Source: Spirometra erinaceieuropaei (lineage: Eukaryota > Platyhelminthes > Cestoda > Diphyllobothriidea > Diphyllobothriidae). From it: DNA of 64,000 bases. Under the pieces are notes generated by a model, which was not told where the DNA came from, made no database searches, and was given only the letters and a program-made list of their open reading frames with translations. The position numbers and the translations under genes were made by a program. Below, piece after piece: positions 10,985 to 23,300 of the stretch. Location of the stretch: positions 1,003,654 through 1,067,653 of the forward strand of contig CACRXP010000165.1 in the NCBI GenBank assembly GCA_902702965.1. The letters run 5' to 3'. Each line of letters begins with the position of its first letter. Positions within the stretch are counted from its first letter, which is position 1.

Positions 10985-12062
10985 ACTCACAGACACTATT
11001 TAATTGAAATCAGCCTATGTTCTGGCGTAAAGCTTCTCTAACAATATAGAGTTTTTTGGATGAAGAGACGCTTCCTCCACGGATCTGGGAAGGTTATGGA
11101 GCATCTGCGTGTCAGTGAAAATAATTGATGTCCTTCCCTCTCCACCATCAACTCCATCCCTGCTACTCATCACAGCATATCCCCTCTGCATAAACATCTT
11201 ATACGGCCCTCTTCTGCAGTTGTCATCAGCGTTGCGTCCTCCAGAAGTTGATTGTAATGGCGAGTTAGATGAAGCCCCCATATCTGAGGACACCTGTTAA
11301 AATTCCGCATGAAACACAGAGTTTGTATGAAGCCTAAGCTCAATTACCTTTAGTTGAAAGGATAGAGACTTATGGCATTTGGGCAGGTCTCGTATGACAT
11401 TGCTTCTTGACCTCCTACTAATTTTGTAGATGGCCTCTGCCTTTTTTCAAGTAGGTTAAAATCCTACTGGACCCAGGGTATCCAGGCTTTGACTGTATAT
11501 CTAAAATGCGGCCTTACAAACGTGTCAAGGACCTTAAAGAGGCAGTCTTCATTAGAAACTGTTAATGTCACTAGGCGGCGTACCGCATTGCAATTGCGGC
11601 CCTAGCTACTTTAGAGCAGTGAGTACACGGGTTTAGGATGTTCGCCATCGAAACGCTGCGATCCTCCTGTGTTTCTGTGAAGAGGTAGCCCGTATAGATG
11701 GTAGGTGAGTCTATGAGGGGCTTGGCTTTGATTTCCGGAATGCACCATGGTGCATTTGTTCCAGTCGATCGTTGGGAGCCATCTGTGGGACCACTCTTTC
11801 AAGAGACAATAATTTTTGGGAAGTTCGCACTGTGGATTGCTTTCCAGACCTTTATGATGTCCGCAGCCGTCGCACACTCATTGTCCAATTTTTGTTTGCA
11901 ATCATGAATAATTAAAGGAAAGAGGGTCGGTTGCAGAGCCGGATTTTGAGGAACTCCACTCTTCATGACGTCGCCTTGATTGTGCTTTTCCTTTACAGGC
12001 AGTGATGCCAAATTTTTAATCCATTTGTTAAGTTTGCCTTTGGTACCCATTACTCAGAACAT
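10985..12062 (-). pseudogene. CR1-like LINE reverse transcriptase, 3' fragment, heavily mutated
   Basis: Minus-strand translation across three frames gives GVPQNPALQPTLF (block B, normally GVPQGSVLGP) and ATAADIIKVW (block C, normally FADDIKVW). It then gives WLPTIDWNKCTMVH, and near 11050 HNLPRSVEEASLHP, corresponding to the WNxLP C-terminal motif. Frameshifts and lost aspartates make it inactive. It lies upstream of the corepressor-like exon 1 on the same strand. Confidence 0.7.
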
Positions 12063-12159
12063 GCACAGTGGACACTAGTGCGGAACACCATCGAAGGTTA
12101 TTCTAAAATTAATGTAGGTGACATGCACAGGATGTTTTTTATCGAGTGTTCATGTCCTC

Positions 12160-13115
12160 CTTTGTATTGTGTAAGGCAAAGAAGAATTGCTGAATTCGTT
12201 CTCTGCCAAGCACTTTACCCTTGAAACGGATCTCAATCCCTCAATTCCTCCGGCGTTAACGCGTTCCTTAACACTAATAATTTGGCTTATATAGATATTG
12301 AGAATTAGATTAACCGTTTTAGTTATTTGCAATCGGGTGGAAATGACAACATTCCGAACTCTCATTAGACATTTAAAAGGCTTTTCTCGCTTGTTAAGCA
12401 AATCGCTGTCGGTCTTACTTTAGAATGCTTTCTTCCGTGATTATAAGAAAACTTTTGCAATTATTTTGGCATTTAAATCTGGACGTCTTTCTGATGTCCA
12501 AAAATATTGGGATGTTCACAAAGTGCCCCTCTTGCTAAACTGTTTTAAAAAGTATTTCCATTCAAATAACATGATTTTTGCTCATCTAATCAAGTCTTAA
12601 ACCCTTCTCAACATGGTTTTTTGCCCGATCGCTCTTGTGAAGCGTGTCCTATGTCTTTTCTTAATCAACTAACTTCTTTTCCAAATGATCCCTTATGTGG
12701 GATCGTTCTCTATTTTGATCTTAGTAAAGCCTTTGGTAAAGTGCCACATAGACGACTCTTAGTTAAACTGGAAGATTTAGGAATTCACTCTCCTTTTATT
12801 GACTCTACGCAAGCATATATATCTTCTCGGATAACAAAGGTCTCGGCGAATTTCTCATTTTCTACTGCAGACGGTGTCCTTCGCGGTACCGTGTTAGGCC
12901 CTCCTTTGTTCTTGCTTGACACTAGGGGGGTTTAGTTGGCAGTAAAACCCTTAATATTTTATTTGTACTTATGATCTCAAATGCCTATATTCTTTCCCTG
13001 AATCATCGGCTTGACGTTGCCTGGAACAAATATATGCATAATCGCCTGCTCTTTCCCCATGGAGCTCACCATGGTTTATACCGTTCCCTCATTCTAAATA
13101 TCACTACACGTACTT
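12160..13115 (+). pseudogene. LINE reverse transcriptase fragment (same family as 13.6-17.8 kb element)
   Basis: Matches block by block the element's 16.1-17.06 kb: GAATTCGTTCTCTGCCAAGC start, CAACATGGTTTTT, YFDLSKAFGKVPHRRLLVKL, LRGTVLGPPLFLL, then the GATCTCAAATG..TATTCTTTC region. D-to-G in the FDKVPH motif, plus frameshifts and deletions. An older or less constrained copy beside a fuller one. Confidence 0.75.
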
Positions 13116-13600
13116 AAAACTCAAATGACCACCTCAAACACTGACACCAGAGGAGACTGGGTCATAACAGCCAGCCGCAGCCGTCATTACCTGCTGGCTC
13201 TGTCTTTCAACTGTAATGACGATTGTTCTAACGTACAGTGTATAATTCATATGCGTGCCTTCGGACCATAGGTAACATGATCCCTGCACAGGATTCGCAA
13301 CCAAGGTTCGCGGGCCTGGGAACGCCGGCGTCAATGTGACTGACTTAGGGCTGACTGAAAACTATTAATGGCGGAACATACGGTAATGACTTGTGTGCAA
13401 AGAAGACGAAAGGTGTCCCCGTAATTACAGCGGTGGGAATCATTTTGTGCCCATTAACGGACTGATGGTGGTGTGGCTCGTCTAAAAGTGCAACAGATGA
13501 TTGACAACTCTGAGAAGGGAGTGTCGCGTTTGGATTAGGGAGTGCCTTCGCGATCAGAAGTGGCAATCCTTTGGGATTTGTTGATGGAGACTGCTGTCAG
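13116..13600. other. Spacer between LINE copies
   Basis: No recognisable coding or repeat signal. Confidence 0.3.
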
Positions 13601-13701
13601 GTGAACATTAGAACATAACGCACCATAATAATAATTTTAACAATTTTATGTCCTGTTAAGGATCAATTTTTTCTGTTCTTGATGTCATTCTGGAAGATAA
13701 G

Positions 13702-14950
13702 TTGCCAACACTTGCGTCTCAGCAGTGTGAGAAGTCCATGCCTATCATTGACCTGGTTGCTGGTGGGACCGAAGACAGGCACAAACGAAGTTTCAACTTT
13801 ATTTTAAAAAACGTTCTCAAACGTATACAGACAATCGATGTCACTTTCCTCTACCCTACTCATGCAGCTTCAACTTTACGGTTGCTGAAGCCAAAAGACT
13901 TTTATCTAGGGGCAAAAATCCGCCAATTATTTTTACACTATTTTCGTAGATAGAAATGGACTTTATTTTTCCCCAAATGGAGCGCAGAGTTCAATATCTC
14001 AGGAGGAATAAACTTTTTATTAGTCGAGATCACACTCCACTGCAACGAAGAGTTTCTCACCCATTAACAAACGTAAAGCCATCCCCGAATTCTACTCATA
14101 TGTCTTTTGCCTCAAAAGCAGTTTCTCCATCTGGTGTCGACCAAATCTCCCCACTAGCTACAGCGGCCCCAGTTCCATCTAGGTCTTAGACTGATCACAT
14201 TATCACAGAGATAGTTAAAACTTATTTGAAGAAGAAGAAGAATCGAGCACCGGAACAATTCGTTTATTAGTTAAAACTAGCTTCTTTAAAACTCCCCCAC
14301 GAAGCAAGGATTGTTCAAATGCGGCTCCAAAACTTACTAGGGCGCTTGATCTTAACAGTTAAGATGAGCCAGTCCTTGAAGCACAACCGACTCCCAGCAC
14401 TCAGAATAGTGATTTAGTTAATAAACTTACATGGAATCCACCCCGTTCCCACGCCTGGCCACTCAGGTCTGACCTCTTGGTTAGGTCCAATAAGCTAGAT
14501 AATAGTTCAGAGAGATCTTTACCTGTTCCTATCCTGAATTCTCAACTTAACGCCCCAGTTGTGAAGCCCTCTTACACACCAGACTGCAAAATGCAAGTAT
14601 ATAGCATTGCTGATAACTTTTCCAATCCCATTGCTAGTCTGACACCCCAAATAATAAAGCCCTTTCCTGATGTTAATTGTTTCCCGAAACCATTACGTCC
14701 GCTACCTAACATAAACTACCCCTCATATCATGCTAACAATTCCCAAAATCCTATTTTCATGTCTCCTATTTTTCAAACCAAACATAATAGCTTTCCTCTT
14801 TCTGGGTCCTCCTCAAATGTTTTTCCACCTAATGCTTCATCTCTAGTTAGTAATTACCCCACAAATTTTAGACTGCATCAACTTTGTCCTCCACCAATTG
14901 CTTCGTTCCAACAGCTTAATTTTCCACCTCCGGCTCATCCTTTTTTATAA
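13702..14950 (+). pseudogene. LINE 2 ORF1-like region
   Basis: Three consecutive open segments (13702-13953, 13956-14189, 14477-14950). The first holds RHKRSFNFILKNV and TLRLLKPKDFYLGAKIR, resembling RNA-binding-like ORF1 proteins of CR1-type elements. The last is proline- and asparagine-rich without a domain. Broken by stops at 13951 and 14187. Confidence 0.45.
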
Positions 14951-14999
14951 GTAGCAATGAGCGGAGCCTACATATTAGGAATACGCTCAGTATTGTCTC

Positions 15000-15660
15000 T
15001 CTCAACGCAAGATCTGTCGTGCAAAAGATGGCACACCTAAGAAGTGTAGCTGTTGAGTTTGAGACATACGTATTGTGCATTACAGAATCTTGGGCTCACT
15101 CTCTAATTTCAGACTCGGCACTTAATATAGATAGCCTCAGTTTATACCGCCAGGATCGTGTCGAAAGACACAGCGGTGGTTGCGTTCTTTACGTCAGAGC
15201 TCACTTGCACAGTCGCCTGCTGATTGAACATTTCCTCATTTTCCGGAAATTTATGTTTTGCTTTGGTAATCCTTCCGCAAAATAGGAAAGCCTTAGTCGG
15301 ATGTGTATATAATCCTCCTTGTTCCTCCGGAAATGTAAGTCAACTCTGTGAACTCTTTGAAAAAATTGCAGAGACTTCTTTCGATGTCAAGATCATTGTA
15401 GGGGATTTTACTTTGCCAGAAACTGACTGGCACACAATACTTCTTCTACTAAATTTCAGAAGCTGCTTGACACTATTTACTTTTCAAACTTATCTGAATT
15501 AGTCCACTTTTCGGCCAGAAATGATATTGTTTTAGACTTCATTTTTGCTAACGGCATCTTCCCTCTATCTCTGGACCTCTATCATGACCTTTTCGCAAGT
15601 GATCATGCATTAATTCATTGTTGCCTTCCAGTTGCCATTTCCGCAAAGCCAACAGTATAA
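15000..15660 (+). pseudogene. LINE 2 apurinic-like endonuclease
   Basis: Frame pieces give SLNARSV, LCITESW (ITEtW catalytic block), VGCVYNPP (YxPP), IIVGDFTLPETDW (GDFNxPxxDW with N to T), then DFIFANG and ASDHALI (SDH catalytic block). One frameshift near 15280 and one stop near 15500 split it. Confidence 0.7.
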
Positions 15661-16129
15661 CGTAGTATTTTTGACTTTCGTAATATTAACAAGGAATTAG
15701 TAAATAACTTTACACACACTCTTGATTGGCACAATATTTGTTCAAATAATGATCTAAATTTTGTCAACAATTTATTACAATGCGTAACAGAAGGTGTTCT
15801 CGACCTAATTCCACGGAAGACGTTCACATCGAGTGCCACTTCCATCGCTGTCCCACACTTTCTTAAAAACAGACTTAAAAGCTACGGAAGCAGTTTAAAG
15901 ATAATTCTATGAGCTCATTATCAGTTCATATAAGAATTGTCGAAATATTTGAACTAGCTTCGAAAATGAGGCTCGCGCGAGATAGGCGTAGAGACGTGAT
16001 GACGTGAATGCTTCTAAATCAGTTGATCAGATCTTCCGTCAAAGATCATCTGCTAAATCCCGCCAAGTCATTCCGCCTTTGTTTATTTCCAACGACACCT
16101 TCATTATAGGGGAGTCAAGCAAAGCATAA

Positions 16130-17804
16130 GTGTTGAATTCGTTCTTTGCTAAACGTTTCCGCATTGAGACTGACCCAATCCATTTAATAACCTCGCTGTC
16201 TGGTGCGTCTCACAGCATCATAAATTTTTCTCCTGAAAGCATTCAAAAACTGACAAACCATCTTCTTAACTCTCATTCAGTAGGTACAGACAATATCCCA
16301 AACTCTCTTATAAAACAGCTACGGGATTTTCCTCCTCTGCTGGCAAAATCTTTTCAGTATTCCTCGTAAATGGCTTCTTTCCTGTCTATTGGAAAATTTC
16401 TATTATTATTCCAGTATTTAATTCTGGCTGTCGTTCTGATGCACAGAACTATCGACGTATCCTTAAAACACCTTCTCTCGCTAAAACCTTTGAACAAATT
16501 TTCACCTTAAAAATATCTAACCTTTGCATAGCCAATCAAGTTATTAGCCCTTCCCAGCATGGTTTTTCACCAGGTCGCTCTTGTGAAACAGGTCATCTGT
16601 CGTTTCTCAATCTACATGCTTTTCTTCGTAATGACCATCTATCTGTTATCGTTATTTACTTTGATCTTAGTAAAACCTTTGATAAAGTGCCACATAAAAG
16701 ACTCTTGGTTAAATTAGAAACTATGAGAATTGCCAGTCCACTAATAGACTTTCTCAGGTCATACCTGTCTAATCGTAAGCAAAAGGTTTTAGTGGGATAT
16801 TCACTTTCCAGTAAAAGCCCTATCGTAAGTGGTGTCCTACAAGGCACCGTTTTAGGTCCTCTTTTGTTCCTGCTTTACATAAATGATATTTCGGCAACAG
16901 TTAAACATGCTCAATCATTTATTTATGTCGATGATCTCAAATGTGTATATTCTTTCAATAAATCTACGAGCCTTCATTGCCTGGAGCAAATCCATGTCCG
17001 TTTACTTGCTCTTTCAGCATGGAGCTCAAGATGGTTAATGGAATTCTCTCCGTCTAAATGTCGCTAAATGTGTTTTGAACTTGAAAAGCTACCCCAAGCA
17101 GTGGTCTTTCAAGGAACACCTATGGCTGAATGTACCACCATTAAGAATTTAAGTTTAAGCTACACTAGTAAGCTTGATCTCTCGCCACCCGCTGATAGAA
17201 TTATAGCCAAAGCTGCCCAAATTTGTGGCTTTATTTCTTACAATTTCTATCTTCCTGAAATTAAATTAAGGCTCTATCGTATGTTTTTACTTCCCATTCT
17301 CAAGTATTGTTGCCATTCTTTGGTTTGATGAATGAAGCTAGTCGTTTAAAAATTGAAAATGTCCAAAGACGTTTTACTAGAAAGCTTTTAGGCAGGGAAC
17401 ATCGAAATATCTCCTACTCAGATAGATGCCAGCTAATTAACCTAAAATTTTTATGGGTTCGAAGACTAGAAGCGGGCTTCTGTCTCCTCTTTCGCATTAA
17501 TAATAGTTAAAATCTTCCTCGGATTTCAGCCCTTACCTCTAGTAGTCGCCCATAAAATTTTCGTAACTGTTCCTTGATTACACCTTCTCCAGCTTCCTCC
17601 ACCTGTAGGCGTTCTCTGTTTTTCGCTTCCAGGTATACTTTTCTTTGGAATAACCTTCCAATAAATATAAGATCTTCAGATAATCTACACACTTTTAAGA
17701 GGAGGCTACGCATTTATCTGAATACTGACTCGAAACTTATATTTTCCTCATCCTTCCCGGACAAATTTCTCAATGACACTGAGAAAGGGCCACCGGGAAT
17801 TTAG
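16130..17804 (+). pseudogene. LINE 2 reverse transcriptase and C-terminal region
   Basis: The 16370-17067 segment reads through HGFSPGRSCE, YFDLSKTFDKVPHKRLLV (block A), VSGVLQGTVLGPLLFLLYIND (block B, Q kept) and FIYVDDLK (block C, YVDD), then stops. The continuation 17068-17328, 17307-17510 and 17574-17804 includes VQRRFTRKLLG and FLWNNLPINIR, the usual C-terminal motif. At least three disabling changes. Confidence 0.8.
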
Positions 17805-17912
17805 GACGCCACAGTTAACTTTTCGCATCTTGTCATATTTCCTTATTTTGTGAGTCGTATCGCTTCCTAGGATCCCTCACCAGAAATGGTAATATTTCCA
17901 GTTTTTCAGTTC

Positions 17913-18600
17913 ATGCATCGTGCCCTCACAGAATGCGCGCCATCGACGCTCTTGGCGAAACCTTCTGTATTCGTCATTTACTAGTAGTCTGGTCGCGTCT
18001 CCCTTGCCCCTCCACGGATGCACTCTGACGAATGTAACCGATCGCATCTGGGTTCCTATCGCCTCGAGACTGGTTTTAAATTTGCCACTTATTTGCCTTA
18101 TTAAAGGTCACATACAGTCCAGTCCTGCCTGACCTGCCTACTTACGCCTTCATGAAATCCGTTATACAATGCCATGTGCAGCGAAGATTTTCACGGTTCT
18201 TGATGTCATCTTCCCCATTTCGACCTCATGCGGTCTGTCGACGCTCACGACGGAACCCTCAGTATTCGCCGTATACTAGTAGTTTGGTGTTACCTCACTT
18301 CCCAACTCTTCGGCTGGGCTCGAAGCGTACTGTGGCCGATCGTGTCTGGGTTCTTCTTGTCTGGCATCTTTGACGCGAATAGTCTCACCTGGCGTATCAA
18401 TCCTGCCCTGACGATGTCACTTCTGAATCGCGTATACAATACCACATGCATTCCAGTCCTGTCCAACCCGCATAAGTACCCCTAAGGATGACATTTATTT
18501 CTGCCCAGACGATGGCCGATTTTAGTCAAAACTGACATTCATTTCTGACCTGATGATGTCCGATTATAATCCGTTATAGACCGCCACATGCAGGCCAGTA
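17913..18600 (+). repeat. Tandem 5' monomers of LINE 1
   Basis: TACTAGTAGT..TGG, GACGCTC..GACGG/GGCGA and CGATCG(T/C)(A/G)TCTGGGTTC recur about 300 bp apart (17980 and 18280). The block ATCCGTTATA..GCCA(C/T)(A/G)TGCA recurs at about 18157, 18430 and 18570. Roughly two and a half diverged monomers; in LINEs such arrays often hold promoter activity. Confidence 0.6.
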
Positions 18601-19063
18601 CTGTCCGCATTCTTCTGTTATTATTTTTTATCGAGGGTTTTTCTTCTCCTGTAAAATTAATCCAATAGATCCAATCCACACGGACAGGTCCGCGTCTTTT
18701 GAATTCGGTATGAATTTTTCGACCTACGAGGAATTTAACGTTTTCGAGTCTCCTGAGTGCTGGACACCCTGACGGCCCGTCGGATTTAACAAGTCGATTT
18801 TTCATAGCAATACCTCGATTCTCACAGAATTGCAACGGGAATTTCGTCCGGAAAACCTATCTCCTTCCGACCGCATCTCTGACAACCGCACCGCGATATT
18901 CCCCAAATAAAAGAAAGGCTGAGTCGTTTGATATTTACTTCCTACCGTTGGTCTCGCTTAAAATCGTTTCCATACCGTGAAAAACGTTTCAAGTTTATCG
19001 ACTTAATAATGGTAGTCGATTCAGAGTCCTCCAGACATTGGGCAAAAAATCCGCCACAGGACT

Positions 19064-20000
19064 GTGTCGAGCCTGACCAGAATAACGGCCAATACGACTT
19101 CAGTACCTGAATTAGCCCCTGAAAAAGAAGACAGCCCGTCTACGGACCCAATCACAACCGAGACCCTGTCACATGTGCGAGGGAAAAATAACCGAAGGGC
19201 ATCTCAAAAAATCTGGAGACGTCTCAAAGCATCCCGAAAAGACCAAGTATGTCAGAGCGTCAGCAGGAGAGAGCAGAGTCCATACAGAATGCAAATAAAT
19301 GCCTCACTGCCAAAAGAGGTACCACATGACCAAGAAGCCTCGATAAACGAGGAACCCTGTGATAGCTATACCATGACAACTGTCTCTGAAGTGAACATTG
19401 ATGTCAACAAAAATTTTCGCTATGTAGACTATGCGAATAAAAATAAACGACAGCCCCCTATTGATCGCAATAAATGCCTCATCGTAAAGGGTATGTCTGA
19501 GTCTTCTTCAAATATCCCGAAGAACGGAATAAACCACGATATAGAATTATTCTACCAATACCTCGGGCCATCATAGACCATTAAAAGTTATTCTCGAAAG
19601 TGAGGAACAAGTCCTACTGCTGCTGGACAGGAAGCCAGCACTGCGAGATGCCTAACCAACAATTTTTTTCAGTGGGATTTCTCACCGGCCGAACGGGAGA
19701 AATGGAGGGAACTCAAGGACGAACTCCTCAGAAGATACAATTCCGACGAGAGGAACCTAAGAACATTAAATGTGAAATTCGTAAAAGTCCGGAGCTCATT
19801 CCTCTGGTGACAAGCAATAACACTGAGCATAGTGAAGAACCAGATACTAAGGAAAGAATGCTCCTTTCTGCCAAATTAACTAGAAAAAACGACGGCCAAC
19901 ACACTGACATCCAGTTCAACCAAACATCAGTAGACTCCGAAGGGGACGATAGACCTGAAAACTCGCACAAAATATCTGGCAAATTTTACTCAAAAATCGT
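19064..20000 (+). pseudogene. LINE 1 ORF1-like region
   Basis: A charged 170-residue frame ends with RNKCLIVKGMSESSS, an RRM-like beta strand as in CR1 ORF1 proteins, and QYLGP. A frameshift near 19576 continues it in other frames. No zinc knuckle seen. Confidence 0.5.
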
Positions 20001-20009
20001 TCGGGAATC

Positions 20010-20998
20010 TGCCCGGGCTAAGATCCACTCACTTTATGCAAATGCTCAGAGTTTGTTCCAGAAGATAGATGAGCTGAAAGTGTGGATAACGGATACACTG
20101 CCGGATGCCATTTCTATCACAGAGACTTGGTTCCAAACCGAAGTCTTGAATGCCGAAATTACACTCGATGGATACCAACTTCATCGCCGGGACAGACTGC
20201 ACAAAAAGGAGAAGGAATAGCAGTCTAGGTCAAGAGAGGAATCATCGCGTCGGAACACAAAACCGATTACTCCCGAGACTGTGAAGCAATGTTGTGAAAA
20301 CTGAGGATGCGTGGCTCACCTAATCTGAATTTCCTGACCGTATACAGGCCGCCCGATCAAATTGCTGGGGTTGACGAGGCGATGTTTGTGTTAATTAAAG
20401 AGGTGTCACAAAACCAAGAGGTACTGATAACCGGAGACATCAAAGAACCAATGGTCGACTGGAACAAGTTATTAGTGACTGGTTCGCGAAATTCCTTTGA
20501 TTCAGGCTCTTGAAGCTAACGTCTAATCTCTTTCTGGTGCAAAACGTCACGTTCCCAACCAGGATCAAAGAGGATCAAAGAGCAAATTGTCTGGACCTTG
20601 TCCTTACAAAAGACCCAATTAGCCCGGGCGAACTTAGGTCCATAACACCGCTCGGTAAGAGTGGCCATGTCATGCTGTTTTGGGAATACCGCCTATGCAG
20701 CCAACAAGTGAATATGGCTGAACCTCGGCTGAATTTCTGGCGAGGAGATTTTGTCGCCATGAGAAGGGAATTATCGGCAGTGGACAAGAATGAGGTTCTT
20801 TCCGGATACCCAGATGTTGATTGGAACACTCTCAAAGAAGTTGCAACCGATATTATGCATCGAAACTGTCCGACAAAGAGAGCCAAAAAGAGTATTCGTC
20901 CTGTCTGGATAACGCGCGATATAAAGAAAGAAGTAAACCGAAAGAACAAACTATGGAGAAGGTATGCAACAACAAAACACCCATCTCATTACGAATAG
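20010..20998 (+). pseudogene. LINE 1 endonuclease
   Basis: SLYANAQSLFQKIDEL, ISITETWF (ITETW) and GYQLHRRDR, then stop at 20218. It resumes at 20307 with FLTVYRPP and LITGDIKEPMVDW (GDFN to GDIK, a catalytic Asn lost), then CLDLVLTKDP and GKSGHVML (SDH to SGH, catalytic Asp lost). Inactive. Confidence 0.75.
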
Positions 20999-21474
20999 TT
21001 TCGTCGAAAGCGAAACGAGGTAAGGTCGGCTATCCGCAGGTCGCGGAAGGAGTATGGGACGCGAGTTATGGAACGGGCCGTCGATAAACCAAAAGTGCTC
21101 TTCAGTTACATCAACATTAGGTCAAAGAACAAGGAGACGGTCTTAGTGTTGGAAGGAGAAAACCATGAGGATATCATCAAAAATGACGCTAAGGCAGAAC
21201 ATATAAGCCAGTTTTTGTATCTGTTTTCGCCGAAGAAACGGACCGTGACGAGGCTGGAGTGCCTGCTGGGACAACCGACGAATTAATAAAAAACATCGAC
21301 TTCACGGAAGAAGATGTAAGGAAGGAACTTCTAGTGCTTAAGGAGGGTAAGTATCCTGGTCTAGAGCAAATTCCCGCAAAAGTTCTAAAGGAGATCGCTT
21401 GCAAACTCGCCAGACCGCCTTTGCACATCTTCAGGTTGTCCTTCGACCGAGGCATTCTCTCCTCTGACTGAAAA

Positions 21475-22809
21475 GTGGCGAACATATACCCCATTCACAA
21501 GGGGGGATCTAGAACAAGTACAAACAAGTATCGGCCGGTGAGCCTAACGTTCATTTGTTGCAAAGTCATGGAGAGAATAGTCAAAAAATACATAATGAAG
21601 TTCCTTGAAAAAAATAATCTCATTGCTAGTTTCCAACATGGCTTTCGACGAAATTACTCCTGCCTAACTAATATATTCTATTCAGCGGAACAGTGGTCTC
21701 ATTCGTTAGACGAAGGAACAATGGTCGATATCGTTTACATCGATTTCACGAAAGCCTTTGATAGTGTTCCACACAACCGGTTACTTTACAAGGTCCGAGA
21801 GTCAGGGATAAGGGGAAACCTATTAAACTGGGTAAAGGACTTCCTGACTGGTCGATCACAATCTGTGTTTATTGGTAGTGCGAAGTCAACGCCAGTGCCA
21901 ATTGTGAGTGGAGTTCCCCAGGGCTCTGTACTCGGACCAATACTGTTTTTAATTTATGTCAACGACTGTATGAATGGACTGGACTACAATGAAGTCATGT
22001 TTGCCGATGACATCAAGTTATGGCGAGAGATCAACGGGGAACAGGATGAATGGGCCCTGCAAGAAGGACTGAACCGCCTATGCGAATGGTCTGACAAAAG
22101 GCTGCTAAAGTTTAACCTTGAGAAGTGCGTCGCGCTGCGACTCAAAACGGCTGGAAGAGGCGACGGAGAGGATCACTATTACCAACTTGGTGGAAGGTAC
22201 CTTTCAAATGTAACCGAACAAAAAGATCTTGGGATCAAAATTTTATCAACCCTTAAGCCTTCCTCTCAGTGCGTTAGAGCAACCAAAAGGGCAACCAGAT
22301 TTCCCTTTGCCATTAAACGAACTTCCATAGACATAGACAAAGAGTTATTTAGAAAAGTATACGGAGCGTTCATTAGTTCGTCTGGGATATGGAATCCAAG
22401 CGTGGTGCCCGTGGCTAAAAAAGACTTTAAGTTGCTAGAAAGAGTTCAGAAGAGAGCGACAAAAATTGTGAAAGGGCTCAGGATTTTACCTTACAACTGC
22501 CGACTTAATGAACTTAAACTCTTTCCTCTTGAATACAGGCAGGTTCGAGGAGATCTCATACAGGTGTATCAGATATTGAGGAACCGGGACTGTGTCCTAC
22601 ACCTGGACGATTTCTTCACCCTGGCCACAACAACAAACCTGCGTGGGAACTCTCTTAAACTTAGAGGATCCCGATGCCGCCCGGACGCTCGAAGATACTG
22701 TTTTTCAAAGCGAGTCGTCGGTGCCTGGAACGGGCTTCCCGAGGACGTAATAGTAGCGGATACCACGGAGACGTTCAAGCAAAGACTAGATGTATATTTG
22801 CTTGGATAA
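21475..22809 (+). CDS. LINE 1 reverse transcriptase (444-codon open frame)
   Basis: Blocks: FTKAFDSVPH (residues 91-100), VSGVPQGSVLGP (144-155), FADDIKLW (176-183), WSDKRLLKFNLEKC, and C-terminal VQKRATKIVKG and WNGLPEDV. The preceding TGA at 21469 replaces the conserved tryptophan of the DWKVANIYPI motif. The true domain therefore starts upstream (about 21259, same frame) and the 21475 ATG is probably not a native start. All polymerase aspartates are kept. Confidence 0.85.
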   Translation: MANIYPIHKGGSRTSTNKYRPVSLTFICCKVMERIVKKYIMKFLEKNNLIASFQHGFRRNYSCLTNIFYSAEQWSHSLDEGTMVDIVYIDFTKAFDSVPHNRLLYKVRESGIRGNLLNWVKDFLTGRSQSVFIGSAKSTPVPIVSGVPQGSVLGPILFLIYVNDCMNGLDYNEVMFADDIKLWREINGEQDEWALQEGLNRLCEWSDKRLLKFNLEKCVALRLKTAGRGDGEDHYYQLGGRYLSNVTEQKDLGIKILSTLKPSSQCVRATKRATRFPFAIKRTSIDIDKELFRKVYGAFISSSGIWNPSVVPVAKKDFKLLERVQKRATKIVKGLRILPYNCRLNELKLFPLEYRQVRGDLIQVYQILRNRDCVLHLDDFFTLATTTNLRGNSLKLRGSRCRPDARRYCFSKRVVGAWNGLPEDVIVADTTETFKQRLDVYLLG

Positions 22810-23300
22810 TACCGCTTGTCTGGACAGAACAGCTCTGTGGTGCCAACCCAACGCCTTGCATACACCTACCGCTAATGCGGATGATTGTCATTTCATTTTA
22901 CCGATATCATCTACAAGCGGGTGTTCTTGAGTTTCGGTCCTGCATTTTCAACGGAGAATATTCTTCAAAGTGTATATATTACTGACAACATTTTAGTGCT
23001 ATGTTTATTTAAAGTTTGATATTGCATGCACCGTTGACAGTAGGCTTTTCAAAGGCATTACCTATTACCCTTAAAATATCCTGACCAACATACTGACCAA
23101 TCATTCTTAAATTTTTAAGTGGAGTTTTTTTTCCCCTCTGTCAAATCATTTTTCTCAACGGACTACTAATTCCGAAACTATTAATTGCATTTTGTGCAGA
23201 TATTGCTTACCTCGTCTAAAATTCGCATGCAAATTTAGTTATACTTGCTTTGATGGTACCCCGACGGGTCTTTAATAAAAATTATTATTATTTATTTATA

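Larger units (their letters stand above)
13600..17830 (+). mobile_element. Non-LTR retrotransposon (CR1/Jockey-like LINE 2), near full length, broken
   Basis: Order: ORF1-like pieces (13702-14950), endonuclease (about 15000-15660), reverse transcriptase with YVDD (about 16370-17067) and the C-terminal region up to 17804. Stops and frameshifts throughout. It is followed within 100 bp by another LINE in the same direction. Boundaries are estimates; no target duplication was identified. Confidence 0.75.
17910..23300 (+). mobile_element. Non-LTR retrotransposon (CR1-like LINE 1) with repeated 5' UTR, broken
   Basis: Repeated 5' segments (17913-18600), ORF1-like (19064-20000), endonuclease pieces (20010-20700), reverse transcriptase (21259-22809), a 3' UTR and a short ATT-rich terminus (TTTAATAAAAATTATTATTATTTA) ending about 23300. 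A simple-repeat 3' tail rather than polyA is typical of CR1. Confidence 0.8.

Noticed and set aside
11015..11293. Minus-strand 92-codon frame starting right at an AG, initially taken as the first exon of the corepressor-like gene
   Set aside because: Its HNLPRSVEEASLHP segment fits the WNxLP C-terminal motif of the CR1-like polymerase fragment immediately upstream (11.3-12.06 kb), so it is LINE remnant.
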